A stretch of DNA of 64,000 bases from Zea mays (lineage: Eukaryota > Streptophyta > Magnoliopsida > Poales > Poaceae). The stretch spans positions 14,708,434 to 14,772,433 of the forward strand of contig NC_050099.1 in assembly GCF_902167145.1 (NCBI RefSeq). Reading direction: 5' to 3'. Position numbers and translations under genes: made by a program. Below, piece after piece: positions 1 to 11,249 of this stretch. The stretch's first letter is position 1; every line of letters begins with the position of its first letter. The notes under the pieces are model-generated. The model did no database searches. It worked only from the letters and a program-made list of their open reading frames with translations, and was not told the origin of the DNA.

Positions 1-109
1 GGTTTCGTATCCTTTTTCCCTTTTTTCCTCTTTCTCTATCTCTTGCAACAGGGACCGAGAAAGGGGGATACCCCGAAAGGGATCCTTCCCCGTGAAGGAA
101 CCAGGCTCC

Positions 110-335
110 GAGCCTCCTTACTGATCAGGGGTTCGAAGGCTGGCCCCCCCGAAGGGTTCAACAGCCGCCTCAGATCGCGTGGGTCCTACACCCACTACTG
201 GTCAGAGGTTCGAAGGCCGGCCCCCCGAAGGGTTCCACGGCCGCCTCAGGCTACTTGGGCTCCGTGCCCATTACTGATCAGGGGTTCGAAGGCTGGCCCC
301 CGAAGGGTTCATAGTCGCCTCAGACGCCGAGCGAG
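110..335 (+). repeat. About 70-bp direct repeats, internal region
   Basis: About three copies of a unit containing ctgatcaggggttcgaaggctgg followed by ccccgaagggttc and gccgcctcag. The same unit appears reverse-complemented about four times at 36040-36335 in the other Huck-like element. It is therefore a family feature of the region between pol and the 3' LTR. Confidence 0.75.
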
Positions 336-1394
336 GGATGACCAGGGGTACGTTCGATACATAACCGAGGCTCGGGCTGCGCTCCCGAGGTACCCTAGGA
401 CATTTCCGAGACCAGCGGGAGCGATCTTGTAACGGAATCCCATCAGAGGGAGGCATCGAGCCCTCGGACCCCGTCGCCAGGGGACCGGGTCCGGCAGATC
501 ACCCGCAGGTACTTTTGGGCGTGCCTCTGGGCCCCTAGCCGACCCCTAACGAACGGGGCACGGACGTCCACTCGGATTACCCGCTTGCAGCTCACCGGAG
601 ACACCATGTTCGGTGCCCATCGAGGGTAACATGGCGCTCTCCCCCCCTCCTCCTTGCGGAAAGGCGACGTAGGGGCGTATGAAAAAAAGCCGAGTCTGTC
701 CCTGATCGCCCTCTCGCCCTGTGCAGAGGCTCGGGGGCTGCTCTCGCAAACCCAGCTCCGGCCGAACCGTTGACAGCGTCAACATGCCAGCCCGAGAACT
801 TGGGCCCCGACCGTACACCCGGGCTACGGCCAGCTCGCATGAGGGAACAACCAGACCAGCCGAAGCATTACGCAAGGCATTAAGACCTCGAAGGAGTGAA
901 ACCACTCCTCCGAGGCCTCGGGGCCTACACCCGGCGGGTGCGCTCGCGCGCACCCACCGGAACCAAATGCAACCGAGAAAGGCTGGTCCCCTTGCAAAAA
1001 AGTGCGACGAAAGCCTCCAAGCGAGTGCTAACACTCCCTTCGAGGCTCGGGGGCTACTGTCGGGGACCATAATTAGGGGTACCCTCAAGACGCCTAATTC
1101 TCAGCTGGTAACCCCCATCAGCATAAAGCTGCAGAGGCCTGATGGGTGCGATTAAGTCAGGGATCAGTCCATACGAGCGACTCGATCACGCCTCGCCCGA
1201 GCCTAGCCTCGGGCAAGGGCAGCCGACCCCGAAGGGGTTTCCGTCTCGCCCGAGGCCCCCCTTCAACGGCGGACACATCTCCGGCTTGCCCGAGGCCTTG
1301 CCTTCGTTAAGAAGCAACTCTGACTGAATCGCCACACCGACCGGCCAAGTCGCAGGAGCATTTAACGCAAAGGAAGCCAGGCCCTGCCAAAGGC

Positions 1395-1860
1395 ACCATA
1401 GGAAGCTCCGCCCGACCCAGGGCTCAAACTCGGGCTAAGCCCCGGAAGACGGCGAACTCCGCTCCGCCCGACCCAGGGCTCGGACTCGGGCTAAGCCCTG
1501 GAAGACGGCAAACTCCGCTCCGCCCGGCCCAGGGCTCGGACTCGGGCTAAGCCCCGGAAGACGACGAACTCGGGCTGAGCCCCGGAAGACGGCGAACTCC
1601 GCTCCGCCCGACCCAGGGCTCAGACTCGGGCTAAGCCTCGGAAGACGACGAACTCGGGCTAAGCCCTGGAAGACGGCGAACTCCGCTCCGCCTGACCCAG
1701 GGCTCGGACTCGGGCTAAGCCCCGGAAGACGACGAACTCCGCTTCTCCCGACCCAGGGCTCGGACTCGGGCTAAGGCCCCGGAAGACGACGAACTCCGCT
1801 TCGCCCGACCCAGGGCTCGGACTCGGGCTAAGGCCCCGGAAGACGACGAACTCCGCTTCG
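1395..1860 (+). repeat. Tandem array in LTR, about 56-bp unit
   Basis: Repeated copies of a GC-rich unit with the words ccggaagacg, gaactccgct, gacccagggctc and actcgggctaag. Full units are about 56 bp, with some half-length units. It lies in the U3 part of the LTR, upstream of the TATA box. Confidence 0.75.
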
Positions 1861-2135
1861 CCCGACCCCAGGGGCTCGGACTCGGCCTCTGCGAACGACC
1901 TCCGCCTCGCCCGACCCAGGGGCTCGGACTCGGCCTCTGCTGACGACCTCCGCTTCGCCCGACCCCAGGGGCTCGGACCCGGCCTCTGCGAACGACCTCC
2001 GCCTCGCCTGACCCAGGGGCTCAGACTCGGCCTCTGCTGACGACCTCCGCCTCGCCCGACCCAGGGGCTCGGACTCGGCCTCTGCTGACGACCTCCGCCT
2101 CGCCCGGCCCAGGGGCTCGGACTCGGCCTCGGCCA
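1861..2135 (+). repeat. Second tandem array in LTR
   Basis: A related but distinct array with units of about 50-60 bp built from gacctccgcctcgcccgac, ccaggggctcgg and actcggcctctg. It follows the previous array directly. The other Huck-like LTRs carry about four copies of a similar unit in this position (34555-34800 and 45715-45955). Confidence 0.72.
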
Positions 2136-2570
2136 TGGAAGACAGACTCGACCCCGGCTTCGGAGGAGCCTCCATGTCGCCCAACCTAGGGCACAGGCCA
2201 GCCACGTCGACAGGAAGCGCCATCATCACCCTACCCCGAGCCGACTCGGGCCGCAGAGAACAAGACCGGTGTCCCATCTGGCTAGCTCCGCCAGATAGGC
2301 AATGATGGCGCCCCGCTAGCCCCGTGACGACGGCGGCTCTCAGCTCTCTTACGGAAGCAGGGCGACGTCAGCAAGGACACAACCGTTCCAATAGTTGTCC
2401 CTCCGCCAGGCTCCGTCGCTCCTCCGACAGCCACGACATCACGCCAGCAGGGTGCCAAGATCTCTCCGGCTGCCACATTGGCATGTACTTAGGGCACTAG
2501 CTCTCCCCCCTGCTAGACACGTAGCGCTCTGCTACACCCCCATTGTACACTTGGATCCTCTCCTTACGCC

Positions 2571-2580
2571 TATAAAAGGA
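2571..2580 (+). promoter_or_regulatory. LTR TATA box
   Basis: TATAAAAGGA, preceded by a GC-rich U3. It is conserved in sequence and position with the TATA boxes in the two LTRs of the other Huck-like element. Confidence 0.65.
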
Positions 2581-2883
2581 AGGACCAGGGCCTTCTTAGA
2601 GAAGGTTGGCCGCGCGGGGACGAGGACGGGGACAGGCGCTCTCTTGGGGCCGCTCGCTTCCCTCACCCGCGTGGACGCTTGTAACCCCCTACTGCAAGCG
2701 CACCCGACCTGGGCGCGGGACGAACACGAAGGCCGCGGGATTCCCACCTCTCTCTCGCCGGACTCCGGCCTCCTCGCTCCTTTCCCCCCTTCGCGCTCGC
2801 CCACGCGCTCGACACATCTCGGCTGGGGCACGCGACACACTCACTCGTCGGCTTAGGGACCCCCCGGTCTCGAAACGCCGACA

Positions 2884-4391
2884 CTATTCTTCTCATTTAA
2901 AGCATCAATTAATTCATTGATCTTATCAATTTTAGTTCTTTCTAAACCTTTGAATAAACTAGCATAGTCTACTTCATCATCACTAGACTCATCATCACAT
3001 GAAGAAGCATACATAATGGTACTTCGAGTACTTACTTTCTTCTCCTTTGCCATGAGGCAGGTGTGATGCTCATTGGGGAAGAGAGCTGACTTGTTGAAGG
3101 CTGAGGCGGCGAGTCCTTCGTTGTCGGAGTCGGACGAGGAGCAATCTGAATCCCACTCCTTTCCAAGGTGTGCCTTGCCCTTCGCCTTTTTGTAGGTCTT
3201 CTTCTTTTCCCACTTTCCGCTCTTTTCTTGTTCCTGGTCACTATCATTATCGGGACAGTTAACAATAAAGTGACCAATCTTACCACACTTGAAGCAGGAG
3301 CGCTTTCCCTTCGTCTTGCTCTTGTTGGGATGCTCCTTGCGACCTTTAAGCGCCGTCTTGAAGCGCTTGATGATGAGGGCCATTTCGTCCTCATTTAGCC
3401 CGGCCGCCTCAACTTGTGCCACCTTGCTAGATAGCGCTTCCCTGCTACTTGTTGCTTTGAGAGCAACAATTTGAGGCTCATAGATCGGCATTGGGCCATT
3501 CAATGCATCATCAACATATCTTGCCTCCTTGATCATCATTCGCCCGCTTACGAACTTTCCGAGTATTTCCTCGGGTGTCATCTTGATGTACCTAGGATTC
3601 TCACGAATAGAGTTTACAAGATGAGGATCAAGGACAGTGAAGGACCTTACCATAAGTCGGACGACGTCGTGGTCCGTCCATCTCGTGCTTCCATAGCTTC
3701 TTATCTTGTTGACCAGGGTCTTGAGCCTATTGTACGTTTGAGTTGGCTCCTCTCCCCTGATCATCGCGAACCTTCCTAGTTCGCCTTCCACCAACTCCAT
3801 CTTGGTGAGCATGGTGGCGTCGTTTCCCTCATGCGAGATCTTGAGGGTGTCCCGAATCTGCTTGGCGTTGTCCAAGCCACTCACCTTATTGTACTCTTCC
3901 CTGCACAAGGATGCTAAAAGAACAGTAGTAGCTTGTGCATTTTTATGGATTTGTTCATTGATAAACATGGAGTTATCCGAACTATCAAATCGCATTCCAT
4001 TTTCTACTATCTCCCATATACTTGGATGAAGAGAGAACAAGTGGCTACGCATTTTGTGACTCCAAAATCCGTAGTCCTCTCCATCAAAGTGTGGAGGTTT
4101 ACCAAGTGGAATGGAAAGCAAATGAGCATTGGAATTATGCAGAATACGGGAATAATCGAAAGAAAAGTTCGAGTTAACCGTTTTCTTTTTCTCCTCGTAT
4201 TCGTCGTCCTTTTGAGAAGAGGAAGATTCGTCGATGTCGTAGTAGACAATCTTTTTGATGCGCCTCTTCTTCTTTCCATCCTTCTTCTTTTGACTCGAGC
4301 CGGGGTCTTTGGCTTTGTCGTCCCTTGGCTCGTTGAAGATGGACTCCTTCTCATTGTCATTGACCACCATCCCCTTTCCCTTAGGATCCAT
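2884..4391 (-). pseudogene. gag: Copia gag, truncated by insertion
   Basis: About 500 codons open from the ATG at 4391 (start MDPKGKG). This is a capsid/nucleocapsid precursor of the Opie/Ji type: lysine- and serine-rich start, a central UBN2-like gag region (motifs FDGEDYGFW and a KMELVEGE-type stretch), then a CCHC knuckle with Cys-X2-Cys-X4-His-X4-Cys (CFKCGKIGHFIVNC) at about residue 370, and an acidic Ser/Asp-rich tail. It would package the element RNA in cytoplasmic particles. The frame is intact up to the junction with the Huck-like LTR at 2883/2884. The last ten codons of the open frame are LTR sequence. The start follows the primer site by about 35 bp. Confidence 0.88.
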
Positions 4392-4426
4392 CTCTTCGGG
4401 CGATTAGTCCTTTTCTTGAAGAGAAC

Positions 4427-4439
4427 GGCTCCGATACCA
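4427..4439 (-). other. Primer-binding site, Met-tRNA type
   Basis: On the minus strand TGGTATCGGAGCC starts two bases after the LTR end. It matches the 3' end complement of initiator tRNA-Met (TGGTATCAGAGC) with one change. Confidence 0.75.
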
Positions 4440-4441
4440 AT

Positions 4442-5701
4442 TGACAGCACCTAGAGGGGGGGTGAATAGGTGATCCTGTAAAAACTTAAAACTTAAAGCC
4501 ACAAAACTTGATTAAGAGTTAGCACAATGAAATCAAGTGGCTAAAGGAGAGCTCTTGTGAAACACAATAGACACAGTGAGAACAAGCACAAGAGACACGA
4601 GGATTTATCCCGTGGTTCGGCCAAGTATAACACTTGCCTATTCCACGTTGTGGCGTCCCAATGGACGAGAGTTGCACTCAACTCCTCTCAAGTGATCCAA
4701 TGATCAACTTGAATACCACAGTGTTCTTCTTTCTTTCACTATATCCCGTTTGCGAGGAATCTCCACAACTTGGAGCCTCTCACCCTTACAAATGATGATC
4801 ACAAAGAAGCACGAATGTAAGGGAGGGAAAAGCAACACACACAAGTCTCAAAAGCAACAGCTCAATCACGCACACTAGTCACAACTTGAGCTCTAAGTTC
4901 ACACACGGAGTTATCAACTCAAGAAGAGCTCAAACTGCTATCACAAAGAATCAAACGCGCTAGAATGAAGACTTGGTGCTTAGAGATGATCAAAGAATGC
5001 TTGGTGTGCTCCTCCATGCGCCTAGGGTCCCTTTTATAGCCCCAAGGCAGCTAGGAGCCGTTGAGAGCAATCCAGGAAGGCTATCCTTGCCTTCTGTCGG
5101 GTGGTGCACCGGACAGTCCGGTGCACCACTGGACACTGTCCGGTGCTGATTTCTTTTCTATTCTGGCGCAGCCGACCGTTGAAGATTTGGAGCCGTTGGC
5201 GCACCGGACACTGTCCGGTGCACACCGGACAGTCTGGTGCCCCCATTAGACCGTTGGCCCGGCCACGCGTCACGCGCGGATTGCGCGGCCGACCGTTGGC
5301 TCAGCCGACCATTGGCTCACCGGACAGTCCGGTGCACCACCGGACAGTCTGGTGAATTATAGCCGTACGCCGCCGACGAATTCCCGAGAACAGCCTTTTC
5401 ACCAGAGCCAGCCTGGCGCACCGGACACTGTCCGGTGCACCACCGGACAGTCCGGTGCACCCAGACTGAACAGCATTTGGCTGTACACAGCCAACTCTTT
5501 TTCCTTTTGTCTTTTCTCTGATTTTAGCACTTAGACAAATATGTTAGCACACAAAAACCAATATACTAAGTCTAGAATCATACCTTTGTGTTGATTTTGC
5601 ACTTCTTCCACCATTTGGCATAGTTTCACACTTAAACCATTTGTGTTGACACTTGATCACCAAAATACTTAGAAATGGCCCAAGCACACATTTTCCTTTC
5701 A
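4442..5701 (-). repeat. 5' LTR of left Copia element
   Basis: The LTR is 1260 bp; on the minus strand it runs from tgaaaggg to gctgtca. Its U3 holds at least seven copies of a palindromic word built on caccggacagtccggtg and caccggacactgtccggtg (5095-5145, 5198-5240, 5318-5352, 5418-5460). It is single in the window because the other LTR lies to the left. Confidence 0.82.
5031..5040 (-). promoter_or_regulatory. Copia LTR TATA box
   Basis: GCTATAAAAG on the minus strand, downstream (in LTR orientation) of the palindrome array. It is the likely start of the R region. Confidence 0.6.
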
Positions 5702-5748
5702 AGGGCAACGTTGGAGCCATTCAGGGAGCAGTTGTGCATTGTAGCGAG

Positions 5749-6245
5749 TAGGGGTGGGCATTTTAAAACCGAAAACCGAATCCGAACTCAAACCGAACCC
5801 GAATATTCGGGTTCGGTTTCTATATGTGCTATATTTCGGGGTATGGATTCGGGTTCGGTTGCTAACCTTTAAAACCCGAATAGACCTAATAACCCGAAAT
5901 ATAAAAAAACTCTTAATATGTGATATTATTATTATATGATTTATGAACTTATTAGCTACAAATAATGATATCATCTTAAGATAGTATATAAATCTTTGTA
6001 TGCTATTTTTTATAGTCACTTGTTGTAGTAATAGTATTTTCAATTAATTATTCATTGAATATATTTTAACAAAATATACTAGTCTCTGTATAATTCGGGT
6101 ATATTCGGTGAACCGAATAGACCGAACCGAAATTGTGAGTCTATTCGGGTTCGGTTCCTAATATTTTTTAAAAATTTTGGTTCTCATTTTTCAAATTTGA
6201 ATAGAGCGAACCGAATTACCTTAATAGATCAAATGCCCGGCCCTA
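5749..6245. mobile_element. Non-autonomous hAT-type element
   Basis: A 497-bp AT-rich element with terminal inverted repeats: taggggtgggcatt at the left and, reversed, tagggccgggcattt at the right. It is flanked by near-identical 8-bp direct repeats, gtagcgag (5741-5748) and gcagcgag (6246-6253). The 8-bp duplication and the GGGGTGGGCA-type end are typical of hAT elements. Inside are repeated cgaacccgaat/attcgggttcgg words that form local palindromes. No coding capacity. Confidence 0.78.
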
Positions 6246-6253
6246 GCAGCGAG

Positions 6254-6944
6254 GGGAGGTGGAGTAGAGGGGGCGCCGTTGGAAATAGCAGAGTAGCAAA
6301 CAAGAAACACGAGGCTGGTTCCAACACCAGTAGCGGTTGACGTAGGCGAGCTAGCGGTCAGTGCCGACCATGATGCGATCAGTACTGACAAGTGCTGCTG
6401 ACCGGTCCTTTGGATGGTCGAATTGGTACCAATTAGCCAGTTACACGTGATGCCTTCTAGTTAACGGTTTGATTGGTATCGAGTCAAAACTGGTCGGTAG
6501 AGATTCCCTTTACCGACGTAACATGTTTTGATTGGTTCACAATGTTTTAAATCGTTTGGGATCTTTAAAAAGTAATTCTAAAAATTTAAAACCCTAAAAT
6601 TCGACTTATGAATAGAGAGAAATATTTAGGTTCATTCACATTCCACATTCTTCATTTCGCTCTTCCTTCATATTATAGCATTCCACTATTTACTTTAATA
6701 CGAATCCTAGGCGGAGTCTGGTTTTTTAAACCTTCCCAGACTTGATCAATGATCAATATCCATAACTTTCTGACACCCTTCTGGTGTGGAGGAAGTCTTC
6801 TTTGACGAACTTTCTCTCATACATCATCATCAGAAGAATGATTATGCCCGTCCTCTTTTTCTCAATCCACAACCTCTATTTTCATACCTATATCTTCCTC
6901 ATCTGTGTCCCTGCCCATGTTTCAATATGAAAAAGCTGGTGTGT
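6254..6944. other. Low-copy DNA, nothing recognised
   Basis: No gene or repeat recognised. A short open frame from 6786 (73 codons) runs into the (TA)n tract and has no family resemblance that I can see. Confidence 0.5.
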
Positions 6945-6962
6945 GTATATATATATATATAT
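6945..6962. repeat. (TA)n tract, LINE 3' side
   Basis: About nine TA units directly beside the 3' end of the LINE. A matching tract lies on its other side at 10447-10463. The LINE probably inserted into one TA microsatellite and duplicated part of it. Confidence 0.8.
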
Positions 6963-9900
6963 ACACAACAACAACAAAGCCTTTTTGTCCCAAGCACGTT
7001 GGGGTAGGCTAGAGATGAAACCCCGTATGAAAACCTCAGAGCTCAACCCCCAAAGAAAAAAAAGGGAAAACAAAGGCAAAGGAGAACCGAAAAACGACGA
7101 AACGGGGAAACACATAAAAGAGATAAAACCCACGAGAACCAGCAAGATCTAAATGGGCACAAGAAAAGGTCAATCGATTAAAGAGAAAAAGCGAAACTAT
7201 AAATCAAGGTTCTGGCACGTGAATTGCACACTTCCACCCCTTCCTATCCACGGCGAGCTCTTTATCAATATTCCACTCCTTCAGGTCCCTCTTCACAGCC
7301 TCTGTCCACGTCAAGGTTGGTCGACCTCTACCTCTCTTCACATTCTCGGGACGCCTAATTATTCCGATATGCACTGGTGCCTCTTCAGATCTTCGTTGGA
7401 TATGTCCAAACCATCTCAAACGATGTTGCATAAGCTTCTCCTCAATTGGCGCCACTCCTACTCTCTCTCGTATATCATCATTCCGGACTCGGTCTCTCCT
7501 TGTGTGGCCACATATCCAGCGCAACATACGCATCTCTGCCACACATAGTTGTTGGACATGTCATCTTTTAGTGGGCCAACATTCTGCTCCATACAACATA
7601 GCCGGCCGGATTGCTGTCCTGTAGAATTTGCCTTTTAGTTTGTGTGGCACCCGGGGGTCGCATAAGACACCCGCCGCTTGCCGCCACTTCAACCATCCAG
7701 CTTTAATTCTATAACTGACATCCTCATCGATGTCTCCATCCTTCTGAAGCATTGATCCTAAGTAACGAAAAGTGTCTTTTTTGGGTACCACTTGCCCATC
7801 AAGACTAACATCGCCATCTTCATACCCCATGGCACTGAAATCACACTTCATATATTCCGTTTTAGACCTACTAAGCCTAAAACCTTTTGCTTCCAGCGTC
7901 TGCCTCCATAATTCCAACTTTTGCGAAACACCACTCCTACTCTCCTCAATAAGTACCACATCATCGGCAAAAAGCATACACCACGGTATATCTCCTTGTA
8001 TGTCCCTTGTGACCTCATCTATCACCAAAGCGAAAAGATAAGGGCTCAAAGCCGATCCTTGATGTAGTCCTATGTTAATTGGAAAGTCATCGGTGTCCCC
8101 ATCACTTGTTCGGACACTTGTCACAACATTAGTGTACATATCTTTAATAAGATTAATGTACTTTGTTGCTACTTTGTGTTTTCCCAAGGCCCACCACATT
8201 ACACTCCTAGGTACTTTGTCATAAGCCTTCTCCAAGTCTATAAAGACCATATGCAGGTCTTTCTTTTGTTCTCTGAATCTCTCCATAAGTTGTCTTAGTA
8301 AGAAAATGGCCTCCATAGTTGATCTCCCGGGCATGAAACCAAACTGATTTTGGGTCACGCTCGTCATCTTTCGCAGGCGGTGTTCAATGACTCTCTCCCA
8401 TAGCTTCATTGTATGGCTCATGAGCTTAATTCCACGGTAATTAGTACAACTTTGAACATCTCCTTTGTTCTTGAAGATTGGTACTAATGTACTCCGCCGC
8501 CACTCGTCGGGCATTCTGTTTGTCCGAAAGATGGTGTTGAAAAGCTTAGTCAGCCATACTATCGCTATGTCTCCAAGGCATCTCCATACCTCGATAGGGA
8601 TACCATCAGGGCCCATCGCCTTTCCTACCTTCATCCTTTTTAGCGCCTCCTTAACTTCATATTCTTGTATCCTTCGTACAAAACCCCTATTGTTGTCATC
8701 GAATGGTTCGTCCAATTCTATTGTAGAACTCTCATTCCCTCCATTGAACAATTTGTTGAAGTACTCCTTCCATATGTTCTTGATCTCTTCATTCTTCACT
8801 AATAGTTGGTTTGCTTTATCCTTGATGCATTTGACTTGGTTGACATCCCTTGTCTTCCTTTCACGAATCTTGGCCATCCTATAGATATCCTTTTCTCCCT
8901 GCTTTGTGTCCAACCGTTGATAAAGGTTGTCAAAGGCTTGACCCCGGGCTCTACTAACCGCTCGCTTTGCAGACTTCTTCGCTATCCTATACTTCTCTAT
9001 GTTTTCCGCACACTTGTCATGATGTAAGCATTTGTAGCAATCTTTCTTCTCCTTGATAGCCTTTTGGACATCTTCGTTCCACCACCAAGTGTCTTTAACT
9101 TCCCTTCTGTTTCCTTGACTCAACCCAAACTCTTCTGAAGCTATCTTTCGGATGCACACCGCCATCTTCCTCCACATGATATTTATGTCTCCCTCTTCTG
9201 CCCAAGGGCCCTCCTCGATAACTCTCTCCTTGAAAGTTTGGGCCACATCCCCTTTAAGCTTCCACCACTTTGTTCTAGTGACCTTGTTATGCTTATTCCG
9301 TTGTAAACGAATCTTAAGACGGAAGTCAGCTACGACAAGCTTATGTTGGGTTACCACACACTCTCCAGGTAAAACCTTGCAATCTAAGCATGCATGCCTG
9401 TCCTCTTTTCTCAAGAGGACGAAATCAATCTGGCTAGTGTGTTGGCCACTACTGAAGGTCACCAGGTGGGATGTCCTCTTCCTAAAGAAAGTGTTTGCTA
9501 TAAACATGTCATAGGCTAGGGCAAAGTTCAGGATTTCCTCTCCTTCTTGATTCCTAGTCCCAAAGTCGAAGCCTCCATGCACACCCTCGAAACTGGTGCT
9601 AGATATACCCACATGGCCATTGAGATCTCCTCCTATGAAGAGCTTCTCGCCAACTGGCACACTACTAACCATGTCCTCCAGGCCTTCCCAGAACTCCCTC
9701 TTTGAGTTCTCATTAAGGCCTACTTGAGGAGCATACGCGCTGATAACATTGAGAACCAAGTCCCCAATGACCAGCTTGACTAGGATGATTCTATCTCCTA
9801 CCCTCTTAACATCTACTACCCCATCTTTAAGGCTCTTGTCGATCAAGACGCCTACTCCATTCTTGTTTGGTGCAGTCCCCATGTACCACAACTTGAAGCC

Positions 9901-10446
9901 TGTACCTTCCACTTCCTTCGCCTTCTGTCCTTTCCACTTGGTCTCTTGAATGCATAAAATATTTACTCGTCTCCTCACCGCAACGTCAACTATTTCTCGT
10001 AACTTACCTGTTAAGGAACCTACGTTCCAACTACCTACACGGACCCTAGTTGGCTCGACCAGCTTCCTTACCCTTCGCACCCGCCGAGGAAGATGCAAAG
10101 ACCCTTGCTCATTTTCCACTACACCCGGGCGCTGATGTAGCGCGCCACTAAGGATGCGACGACCCGATCCTTGCTCACTTATCACCGGCTCCAGATCAAG
10201 AGACAGCGCGTCACTTAAGGGGTGACGGCCCGACCCTTGCTCATTTAACACCATACCCGAGTTCCGATATGGCGCGTCGCTAAGAGGGTTACGCCCCAAC
10301 GATTTTCTTTGTGGTTTCATCTCCATTAGATTTGGCTGGTTTTTACGTTGGTTTGCCGGACCTAACACAACCCTCCTCCTTTACCGGGCTTGGGACCGGC
10401 TATGCTGAAACGACTCAAGGAAGTCTTCCAATCAACATATGCGGAG
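6963..10446 (-). mobile_element. RTE-clade LINE, near full length
   Basis: A non-LTR retrotransposon on the minus strand, about 3.5 kb. Its 3' end has the signature of plant RTE elements: cttgggacaaaaaggctt followed by a short (TTG)n run (6966-6977) instead of poly(A). Its 5' leader contains ccggtcccaagcccgg and ggaggagggttgtg, which I associate with this family. One long coding region (7204-10368) with endonuclease and reverse transcriptase fills it. (TA)n sequence on both sides is consistent with target duplication. Confidence 0.87.
7204..10368 (-). pseudogene. RTE LINE endonuclease-reverse transcriptase
   Basis: About 1,050 codons in one frame with a single stop (TGA, 7561-7563), probably a mutated CGA Arg codon. 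The first 110 residues are basic and contain three imperfect repeats ([15 protein letters not shown]). From about residue 110 an apurinic-type endonuclease follows: [32 protein letters not shown], and a final SQIDFVL. A coiled, basic linker leads to the reverse transcriptase (about 570-830): [52 protein letters not shown] and the catalytic FADD box. The C-terminal segment after the stop keeps RMLRWICGHTRRDRVRN and LRWFGHIQRR motifs of the family. It would nick DNA and prime cDNA at the target. With only one stop visible it is a young or little-decayed copy. Confidence 0.88.
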
Positions 10447-10463
10447 TTATATATATATATATA
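10447..10463. repeat. (TA)n tract, LINE 5' side
   Basis: About eight TA units between the LINE 5' end and the left terminal repeat of the element at 10471. Confidence 0.78.
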
Positions 10464-10894
10464 GTATTTAGAGCCTTGGGCTCTCTCTAACTATTGGAAG
10501 CCCCGACCAGCAAACCACCAGGTGCGCGGAACACACCGTACCGACCAGGTGCGCAGACTTTTTGGCTCACTGTACCACCTACTTACGTTAATTATAACTA
10601 CGTGTTATGCTCAATTGTGTTACAGTTTACACACTTTTTTGGTATGCGCATGTTGTACACAAGTTTACGCTTATTTTGTCATACTGTCTGAAACCACTTC
10701 CTGTACTATCATATAAAACCGACCGCGACGACTGCTTTTCCCGAGAGGACTAGGGTTTCAGCGGCGGCGGCTGCCGAGCCCCATTCCCCGATCTGAAGCA
10801 CCTCAAACCACCGCTCTGCCCCAGATCCAGATCCACCCAGCTACTGCGGCGAGCCCGTGGGGACGGTGGCGGCGGAGGACCCGAGTGCACGGAG

Positions 10895-11011
10895 ATGCTC
10901 AACTACGACCAGGTCTTCATCAGGGACTTCGTGCCCTCCGCGCTCGCCTTCCTCATGCACGGCGAGACCGAGATCGTCCGCAACTTCCTCCTTCACACCC
11001 TCCAGCTTCAG
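10895..11011 (+). pseudogene. Neutral/alkaline invertase exon fragment
   Basis: Thirty-nine codons in an open frame, beginning [19 protein letters not shown] and ending in TLQLQ directly before a gt splice donor at 11012. This is the conserved NYDQVF(I/V)[12 protein letters not shown] segment of GH100 neutral/alkaline invertases, which split sucrose in the cytosol or organelles. Upstream, 10700-10894 is a GC-rich 5'UTR-like and leader stretch (an AAEDPSA-like reading just before the fragment). The remaining several hundred residues of the enzyme are absent. The intron-like sequence soon runs into unrelated GC-rich DNA, so this is a captured or decayed piece, not a working gene. Confidence 0.75.
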
Positions 11012-11249
11012 GTGACCTGATCCCGATCCTGCTTAATAGTTTCTCGTATGGACCATTCCTTGATACCTTTCGGAAACCATTTGTGATGCTGCCGTGAAAG
11101 GACCCGACCTCAAATCTGTGTGCGCCCACAGTTTTGGAACAGCAGCAGCCATAGTCGCCTAGGGGCTCAGGTGTGGTCGTCGTCGCGGGGCCCGGCCCCA
11201 GCCGCGGGCTCGGCCGCAAGCCACGGACGCTCTGCTGCCAGCCGCGGGC

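Larger units (their letters stand above)
1..2883 (+). mobile_element. Huck-like Gypsy element, 3' part
   Basis: Three-prime portion of a Huck-like Ty3/Gypsy retrotransposon on the + strand; the rest lies left of the window. Positions 1-1057 are non-coding internal sequence that ends in a purine-rich tract (ggctcgggggctac) directly before an LTR starting tgtcgggg. The LTR ends in cgccgaca at 2883. The same internal motifs and LTR ends recur, reverse-complemented, in the complete element at 33919-46463, which identifies the two as related. To the right it joins the gag gene of a Copia element without a gap, so it is nested in that element. Its left target duplication is outside the window. No coding region is visible here. 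Confidence 0.88.
1058..2883 (+). repeat. 3' LTR of the left Huck-like element
   Basis: The LTR is 1826 bp, from tgtcgggg to ccgaca. It is longer than the 1392-bp LTRs of the other Huck-like element because its middle carries expanded tandem subrepeats. A TATA box lies about 300 bp before its end. Both ends match the second element: the start shares accataattaggggtacc and the end shares tcgaaacgccgaca. Confidence 0.88.
2884..5701 (-). mobile_element. Opie/Ji-type Copia element, 5' part
   Basis: Five-prime LTR, primer site and most of gag of a SIRE/Maximus-lineage Ty1/Copia retrotransposon on the minus strand. The Huck-like element at 1-2883 interrupts it, so pol would lie left of the window. 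Beyond the LTR the flank starts agggc (5702-5706), half of a possible 5-bp target duplication. The other Copia element in this window (49197-64000) has a different LTR, so these are two families or subfamilies of one lineage. Confidence 0.85.

Noticed and set aside
110..335. CRISPR-like regular repeats (also 36040-36335)
   Set aside because: Units of about 70 bp are contiguous with no unique spacers, and occur in a Huck-like 3' region in a plant genome.
2395..2920. Overlapping open frames on both strands in the GC-rich LTR
   Set aside because: High GC gives chance open frames; the region is U3/R/U5 of the LTR and has no protein homology.
7772..10135. Plus-strand open frames across the LINE
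   Set aside because: They are shadows of the minus-strand endonuclease-reverse transcriptase frame, which has all family motifs.
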